A stretch of DNA of 64,000 bases, from positions 8,790,371-8,854,370 of the forward strand of contig BSYO01000026.1 of assembly GCA_033239525.1 (NCBI GenBank), given 5' to 3'. The position numbers and the translations under genes are program-made. Shown piece after piece: positions 57,187 through 64,000 of the stretch (its first letter is position 1; each line of letters begins with the position of its first letter). The notes beneath the pieces are model-generated. The model ran no database searches. It was not told where the DNA came from and saw only the letters and a list, made by a program, of their open reading frames with translations. Source of the DNA: Nepenthes gracilis (taxonomy: Eukaryota; Streptophyta; Magnoliopsida; Caryophyllales; Nepenthaceae).

Positions 57187-59289
57187 TTGTTCGAAGCTCT
57201 TCTCCCATTCTATAAATTTACTTTCGAACACCTGAAGAATACTTTCCATTCTTTGCGCCCATTTTCTTCCATAGAAATCTCCTTACCCTTTCTTGTTCGA
57301 AAATCTTTTATGGCGCTAGGGGTCGAAAACATTCAATCGATTCCAACTTCGGAATATGTGGAATATTTTAAAGCTCGGTATAAGATTTCACGTTCTTTGG
57401 CATACCTCTTGCCAGAGTGACCGGGCGAGCTTCTTTTCCTCCACCAGGATACATTACAATATATGAGACTCACCTCAAGGATGGTCTTCGTTTTCCTCTA
57501 CTCTAGAGTTTTACAAGATAATGGTGAAGCTTCACATGCCAATCGCCAGATTCCAACCAAATGGCGTGAGGTACTTGATTTCTCAGTGCATTTTTGCACG
57601 AATTCACGATGTGTTTTTTAATATTACAGCCATGAAAGTTTTGTTTCATTTTAATCAAGGTTTAGACTAGATAACCATATCTCCTCGGCCGGAATACGGA
57701 TTTAGTGGAGGAAATTTAGACTCCACATAAAGGTAGAATGATCAATTTTTTTATTTAGCGGTTCCTTCCACAGGGGAGCTCTGTCCAGAATGGGGTCGCG
57801 TCTCTACTGCTATGCAGTCGAACATATACAGCCATGAGAAAGAGGCTGGCCAAAAACTCATAGATCTTATCCATGAAAAGGCCGGCACTCTCAATGAGAA
57901 TAAAAAGCACCGCTTGCTTTTTCCTGAACCACTTGCACTAGCCAAGTGGGAGCTCGTGGTTGAAGAGTTTGAGGCTCAGGCAGTAAAAAATATTCTTAAG
58001 AGAAGACATAACAGGAAAACCAAGGAGTTTAGAATAAAGGAGTTCGTGGATAAATCCAAAAAACCCAAGGACAAACCAAAAAAGTCTGAGGACCAACCAA
58101 AAAAGCCTGAGGACCAAAAGGCCTCAAAGGGCGTACAAATAAAAGAACCGTCGACCATTGCGCCTGGAAATAAGAAGGCCTGCATTGAATCTAATTATGA
58201 TGGTTAGGCTACAATAAATGTAATAATAAATAGAAAGCGGCCGACAGTCATATTAGATCAAACCTCCTCATCTTCCTCGGTACAAGTTCCAGGAGCCATC
58301 GGAATAATTGAAGAAAGTGAGCACGTATGGTTTGTTGCTGAGGAAGTCACCGAGCTCATTCCTATTCCGGTCCCACTTCTTGCTTCATATGGTGTTCCGA
58401 CCATTCTACCGCCTCTACCCGAGGAGTCCCCACTCAATATTATGACAACTTTTACTGAAGGAATTTCTTGGATGAGTGAGATTTGTTCTGAAGAAGCTAT
58501 GAAGATGCCCTTACTTGAGTTCCAAGAGACTAATATAACTGAGGGGATCGTTGCGAAACTTCTCGCTAAAACTGCACAGGAGCATTCTCCCGAGCCCCCA
58601 GAGTCCAAGGTCCATATAGAGATTGAGACCGAGGGTCGAATCGTTATGGGCAAGGTCAGAGAGGTAGAAGTGAATGTAGTACCTGAGGAAGTTGAGGAAG
58701 AGGTTGATGTAGTTGGTCCAAGGCCTACAAGAGCCGAGGCCCAAATTGCTCCAGAGATTTTTACAGATAATATGACTCGTGGGAAGGTTTCTGTCTCTGA
58801 GGTAACTGTTCACAACCTTCTTTAACCTCCAAATCGTCCTTTTTGTATACTAACTGGCTTTTATTTCCCTTACAGTTTTGAGAAATGATAAATCATCTTG
58901 CTAACACTGCAAAAGGATTTGCACACGATTATGTGGAAAGGGAGAAACTTCTGACTGCTAAGGGACATATCTCTGAACTTGAGCGTGAATTGGCTCATAT
59001 GAAGCAAAGATATGGCCTCCTCAGAGAGAAGTATTTTAAAGTTGAAAGTGAGCTTCGTTCTTCAATTCTTCCCGAGGACCTTATAAAGATATCAGAGTGC
59101 AGTTATTGGGAAGGTATTAACCTGTGTAGACACATCGTTCAAATGCTGGCTCCTAACATTTTCGTTTTTTTATTTCATCCGAAGAATGCCAGTGCCAGTC
59201 ATAGTTCCAGGGTGTTATACCTTCCTAGAGACGATGTTGATTCTTGGGAACCTATACTAGAAACTTCTGAGCGTCGTTCGTCTTTGTAA
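57187..59289 (+). pseudogene. Antisense ORF (aORF) of element E
   Basis: Plus-strand coding blocks lie opposite to E pol, between pol and the 3' LTR. N-terminal block 57313-57570: EYVEYFKARYKISRSLAYL, then out of frame MRLTSRMVFVFLYSRVLQ and IPTKWREVLDFSV, comparable with GFIAIYKVHLKEGLKIPL in C. Middle block 57812-58207: a Lys/Pro-rich repeat (KKPKDKPKKSEDQPKKPEDQ). 58442-58825: acidic linker. C-terminal block 58885-59289: coiled coil (ISELERELAHMKQRYGLLRE). The last three blocks are open for about 130 codons each, better preserved than in B and C, but the whole is broken by stops or unrecognised introns. Related aORFs are known from Tat-lineage elements; the function is unknown. Confidence 0.6.
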
Positions 59290-59914
59290 CTGATTGGAGC
59301 TTTGTATATGTAACCACTTTGTCGGTCAATGAAATATACTTATACATTTTAAATCTCTCCATTTTTTTTTAGTCGAACATTTTATATTTGCGACTCTATG
59401 TATTATTTAAGTTAAATCTGACTTATGAGCTTTGTTCATAACTTCAAATTTTTCAAAACCATATTTGGCCAATGATACTACCTTAAAGGTCTTTGCATGC
59501 ATGCTTCTAAAGAAGCCCCCCAAGTTTTTTATCCTCGACCTCATTTGGACCGCTTGATGACGTGATCAAGTTTTAAGTAATGACTTCATATGAGTCGCTC
59601 AATTTCGTGACTGAGTTTCTCGAACTGATAAGCATGGTCTTCGGTACAAGTGTATGAACTTCACTTGACTTAGGGGTAACCTAAACTACGCAATAATATG
59701 AAAGACAAGCAAACATAAAGACAAATAAAATAAACTAAAATTTTATTAATAAATTTCATAATGATACAAGCATTCCATATGATGCAAACTTTACTTGGCA
59801 GTAAATATAATTATTGAAAATATTTTTTAAGGTGACAAACATTTCGTGTTTGAGGTATTAATCTACCATTATGGGTTTGTAACTTGTACACCCCATTCTT
59901 AAGAATGGCTAAGA
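59290..59914 (-). other. Spacer between pol and aORF of element E
   Basis: No coding region recognised. It separates the 3' end of the antisense ORF from the convergent 3' end of pol. Confidence 0.45.
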
Positions 59915-60990
59915 CTAAGATGATCCTTCCCAATTTGGTAAGAGTTTATTCCGATCGGTATTTTTGCATGTGACTTCAATGCTCTGTAAGACCAAATCTC
60001 CTATATCAAACTGTCGTATCTTTACCTTTTTGTTGTAGTACCTAATAATTCTTTGTTGATATGCCACCATCCACAACCATGCCTCTTTCCGAACTTCTTG
60101 AAGTAGGTTGAGATTTTTCCAAAGTCTTTGCGAGTTGTGACGTGGATCAAAAGATTCGACCCAAAGGCAAGGGAGCCCGATTTCTATTGGAATAACGGCA
60201 TTGGTCCCATAGCACAAACTGAAAGGAGTTTCACGAGTCGGTTCTCTCGGTGTCATCCGATATGACCAAAGGATGGATGGGAGTTCGTTCACCCATGAGC
60301 CCCCAACATTTTCCAGTTTCATTTTCAGGTCGTGCAGTATTGTTCAGTTAGTAATTTTCACATGTCCATTACATTGTGGATGGGAGATGGAAGTGTGAAC
60401 CAACTTTATCTTTAAACTAGCATAATATTTTTGTGAAGTATTTTCCGGTGAATTGGGTTTCATTATCAGTCACAATGACTTCGAGTATATCAAATCTGCA
60501 AACAATATTCTGTCGGACAAATTTGGTTGCATTTTGCTTAGTTATTTGGCTAATGGGACGACCTCGACTCATTTTGTGAAGTAGTCAATTTTGACTATAA
60601 TAAATTTTCTCTATCCTGATGCCACTGGAAGTGGTCCAAAGATGTCAATTTCCCATTGTACAAACGATCATGGTGACTGCAGAACTCGGAGTTATGTGTG
60701 TGGCCGATGGGTGAGATTCCCATACATTTGATAGTTTTTACATTTTCGACAAGGTCCATTACATGATATTTCATAGTGGGCTAATAATATCGTTACCTCA
60801 TAAGCTTGAAGGCAAGGTTTTTGTCACCAATGTGGGATTGACAGATTCTGATGTGTACTTCACCAAGAGCGTACTCGGCCTTTTTTGGTGCAAGACACCG
60901 TAGGTATGGAATTGAGTACCCTTGTGACGAAATCGGTTATAATCCTTTAATGACCTCCGTCAATGTTCATACTAAGTGTGACGGATCGGA
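59915..60990 (-). pseudogene. Integrase remnant of Tat-type element E
   Basis: Minus strand. N-terminal zinc-binding region about 60900-60730 (PKKAEYALGEVH, LAFKLMR, YHVMDLV). Core at about 60690-60330 (KFIIVKIDYFTKWVEVVPLA, HTSISHPQCNGHVKITN). C-terminal part 60322-59915 is an open frame (SWVNELPSILWSYRMTPREP, TPFSLCYGTNAVIPIEIGLP, AYQQRIIRYYNKKV, FDIGDLVL). The GLP..RVESFD-type motif and spacing resemble Tat-lineage integrases. RT and everything upstream are missing, since similarity ends near 61000. Confidence 0.75.
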
Positions 60991-60999
60991 GCTCTTGTT

Positions 61000-62873
61000 G
61001 GGTTATAACACTCATTCGTCCAAATCAACATGTAAATAAGTAATGAGACGAACATAAATAATCATGCAATATTAAATATAATAGCGCATACAGGATCCAA
61101 ATTGGTCAAAGCTCTTAAGTCGGCCCCATCTTAGCCGGCCAAGATTCTGGGTCGGCCTTATCTAAGTCGGTCGGTTATATGAAGAAACCATTGTCGTATG
61201 AGATGCCATTAGGAATCAAAATTACTTAAACCATAAAGTTCAATGGAAATATAAAATTATCCATTAATTTTGACAGTGGAATCATTATACAAAAGTCTCC
61301 AAAATGACCAAAAATATATTAAATCAATCATATACTACTACATGAATCCAGATCGGTCTCCCTACCTAACTAATCCGTCCGGCTCTACTTTTTCTCATTT
61401 GGTATGAATTCTTACCCGTCTAAAGGTAAGAAAATAGTAAGGAGTGACCAGATTGCTCAATAAGGTACAAATAAGTAATTACATACATAAATATAGTTTC
61501 AGAACGAAATCGAAAGAAATGGAATGAGAGCATTTTCGCATATAGAAATATAAAACATGGGTCCAAGACATCTTTATGAGAATTGATTGTCGAAACGAAT
61601 TTAAGTCCAAAATTAACTTTTCTTTAACGGCTACGTTTTAGGCCTACAACTACTCGGCTATCATATATCAATAACGGCTATATTTTAGGCTTGTAGTTAC
61701 TCGGTCATCATATATCAATAACGGCTGTATTTTAGGCCTGCAGTTATTCAGCCATCATATAACAATAACGGCTACATTTTAGACCTGCAACTACTTGGCC
61801 ATCGTATATCAATAACTGCTACATTTTAGACCTACAGCTACTCGACCATCATATATTAAAATCCAATTTTCTTAAGTCTTGAGCTTCAAATAACCGAAAT
61901 CTTTAAAGAGCAAACTTACTTTTACAAACAATGAACAAATATGCAAACGGGTGAGATTCTTTAAACGAGCAAATTGATATAAGTTGACAGTAATTAAACA
62001 TACAAGATAACTTTTCCGTACACCATAGCTTAAACTTTACCTAATTTTGCTGCAATATCGAACTTAATAAACAGAATGAATTCTAATAGTTTTCAAGCAT
62101 GATCTGAGAAACAAAATCCCCACGTGTAAATCATAACACATGTGCTAAATATGAAATTCCTTCATAAAATATGAGAAAACAAGTATCATGATATATATTA
62201 TGTAGAACATAGCGAAGAAGGGCATTAGAACAATGATTCCAAGATGATTCGAACAAGAATTTGCAACAACCAAAGATGAAGCATAGAATGCACTTGCCAG
62301 ATTTTGATCTACAAATTCCCTTACTCGGATCTGGCCTGAAGTTCTTCCTCTCCTATTTCTCCTTCGTGCTCCTCTCAAATCTCCTAACTCCCTTTCCTTA
62401 CCCCTGAATCCAGAATTTATAGACAATGGGGTTGGTGAGAGCAGGTGAGAGTGGGTCACCTATTTGGTATTTCTTTTTTTACTTAATTTTCTCTTTCTAA
62501 AAGGTCAACGGAGTAATTGGAAGTAAGATATGAGCCTGAACTAACTCTGCTAAACGTCTCATTATCCCTCGCTCTCACTCTCTGAGTTCTTCGTCTCTCT
62601 TTCTAATTTTCCAAACGACATCGGTCCTAATTTTCCAAATAACCTTGGTTGTTACTATTCATTTACAGGTCGCGGTTTCATGGTCATTTTGGTTATCTCC
62701 CTGATTTCGGTCAACTACTATAATTCTGGTCAACTATTCTAATTCTAATCAACTATTCTAATTAGGATCAACTATTCTAACCGATCAACAATTCAATCCG
62801 GCCGTCTTGCTACCTAGGTCAATTTTCCCATTAAGGCCGTGAAAGGCTAAGTCTTAAGAACTCAATCCTTATA
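61000..62873 (-). repeat. 3' LTR of gypsy element D (left end uncertain)
   Basis: The right end (62873) adjoins a decayed polypurine region: minus strand AATTTATAAATTAGGGAGAAT. A TATA box TCTATAAATTCTGG lies on the minus strand near 62424-62410, about 450 bp from the LTR start. The left end cannot be fixed; similarity to element E stops near 61000. A five-copy 47-bp repeat lies inside. ORF 62145-62459 covers the promoter and leader and is not considered a gene. Confidence 0.5.
61626..61860. repeat. 47-bp tandem repeat, five copies, in LTR D
   Basis: Copies start at 61626, 61673, 61720, 61767 and 61814, each exactly 47 bp (consensus start AACGGCTACATTTTAGRCCT). Between-copy differences are mostly transitions. 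There are no unique spacers, so this is not a CRISPR-type array. Confidence 0.95.
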
Positions 62874-62913
62874 ATTCTCCCTAATTTATAAAATTTCATC
62901 CTTGAAATTTGGC

Positions 62914-62941
62914 AAGACTATATATATATATATATATATAC
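62914..62941. repeat. (TA)n microsatellite
   Basis: An uninterrupted TATATATA run at about 62916-62940, beside the polypurine region of element D. Confidence 0.9.
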
Positions 62942-64000
62942 CTTATGGAAATAATTGGGGGTACTTGCTCTCAATCTCTACTTCACATTCCTATGTAACT
63001 TCCTCAGTAGAGTGATTTCTCCATAAAACTTTTACTAGATGGGCGGTCTTTGTACGCAATATTTTGTCCCTCTGGTCTAAAATCTACACCGATTCCTCAA
63101 TATAAGATATGTTTTCACCAATAGTTAGAAGCTCAAAATTAATTACATGCACTAGATTGTGGACATATTTACGAAATATTGATACATGAAACACATTATG
63201 AAAATCAGCCAAGCTAGGCGGCAATGCTAATCGGTAAGCTACTTCACCAATTTACTCCAAAATCTTAAAGGGTCTAACAAACCTCGACTTTAACTTTCCT
63301 TTTACTCCAAATCGGGGTGTTCCTTTAGATGACGATACTTTGAAGAATACAAAATCACCTATTTTAAATTCCAATGCCGATCTCCTCTTGTTTGTGTAAC
63401 TCTTCTGTCTATTTTGAACTACTTTTAAATTCTCATAAATCAATCTGATTTTCTCTATTATCTCCTTGATAATTTTCGGACCAAGTAATCGTTTATCTCC
63501 CGTTTCTTCCCAATGAATAGGCGATCGGTATTTTCTCTCATATAGAGCTTCAAATGGTACCATACCAATACTCGCTTAGTAACTATTATTATAAATAAAT
63601 TCCACCAGAGCAAAATGATAATCCCAACTGCCTTTCATTTCTAACATTGAGGCTCTTAACATCTCCTCTAATATTTGAATGGCGCACTTCGATTGACCAT
63701 TTGTTTGGGGATGATAAGTCGTGCTAAATTTCAATCCTTTCCTCAATTCTCAATATAAGCTTTTCCAAAATTTTGGGACAAACCTTGGATCTCTATCGGA
63801 TATAATTGGGGCTGGCACACTATGGAGCCTAACAATCTCATTAATATATAGCCGAGCCAATTAATCCCTCGAGTTGGTCATCCGGATTGCTAAGAAATAA
63901 GCCGATTTGGTCAGCCGGTCAATGATAACCCATATGGCATCATGGTTCTTTAGAGTTCTAGGCAAACCAGACACAAAATCCATCACAATGTCCTCCCACT
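62942..64000 (-). pseudogene. Integrase with chromodomain-side end of gypsy element D (partial)
   Basis: Minus strand, entering from the window edge. Integrase core at about 63990-63700 (FVSGLPRTL-like, then [23 protein letters not shown]). Then LEEMLRASMLEMKGSWDYHF and the open frame 63563-63252 (MVPFEALYERKYRSPIHWEE, NRQKSYTNKRRSALEFKIGD, KGTPRFGVKGKLKSRFVRPF). At the very end, about 63055-62945, it reads HLVKVLWRNHSTEEVT followed by a stop where Trp is expected, as in the chromodomain tail of Del/Tekay-type chromoviruses. A few stops only, so this is one of the less decayed elements here. The 5' part lies beyond 64000. Confidence 0.85.

Noticed and set aside
61626..61860. Regular 47-bp repeats resembling a CRISPR array
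   Set aside because: The units are contiguous without unique spacers and lie in a plant LTR, so this is an ordinary tandem repeat.
1..64000. tRNA, rRNA or snoRNA genes
   Set aside because: Reading by eye found no cloverleaf with convincing A and B boxes; a tRNAscan or Rfam search would be decisive but cannot be run here.

Overview
This window is nuclear DNA of a flowering plant. The evidence is two recognisable plant genes with GT-AG introns (a Mediator subunit 32 gene and a SWI3D chromatin-remodelling gene), AT-rich spacers, and dense, old, nested LTR retrotransposons. I see no prokaryotic features, CRISPR array or convincing tRNA/rRNA. The species cannot be named from the sequence alone.

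Layout. 1-11.1 kb: two minus-strand Ty3/gypsy-type elements of one family (F and A) with unusually long LTRs of about 2.9-3.2 kb. A keeps a gag zinc knuckle, a primer-binding site and a polypurine tract but has no recognisable pol. 11.1-27.5 kb: two plus-strand Ty3/gypsy elements of the Tat type. B has degenerate RT, RNase H and integrase followed by an antisense ORF. C has gag joined to integrase followed by an antisense ORF, and is inserted inside the 3' LTR of B. 27.8-40.6 kb is the genic island: MED32 (5' UTR exon, a likely 3.4-kb leader intron, one coding exon with an apparent 1-nt frameshift, a likely 3' UTR intron), then SWI3D in the same direction (seven coding exons, 934 codons, intron 5 carrying a solo LTR and a 73-bp tandem duplication). 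41.2-43.2 kb: remnant of a third gypsy type with a gag zinc knuckle and protease-like segment. 44.4-45.0 kb: a three-copy repeat of about 200 bp. 45.2-49.8 kb: an old, minus-strand Ty1/copia element with both LTRs. 49.8-56.2 kb: AT-rich DNA with two isolated Tat-type LTRs and a MITE. 56.2-61.0 kb: minus-strand Tat element E (3' LTR, antisense ORF on the plus strand, integrase). 61.0-64.0 kb: minus-strand chromovirus-like gypsy element D, cut off by the window end.

Functionally, the two host genes both act in RNA polymerase II transcription: MED32 in the Mediator tail/co-activator complex and SWI3D as a core subunit of SWI/SNF remodellers. Nearly everything else is mobile-element debris in successive layers. 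The points most worth a second look are the MED32 frameshift, the solo LTR with a perfect target-site duplication in SWI3D intron 5, three Tat elements that each keep an antisense ORF, the C-in-B nesting, and a poly(A)-tailed insertion with a 14-bp target duplication in the RT of B. I found no convincing previously undescribed molecular system.
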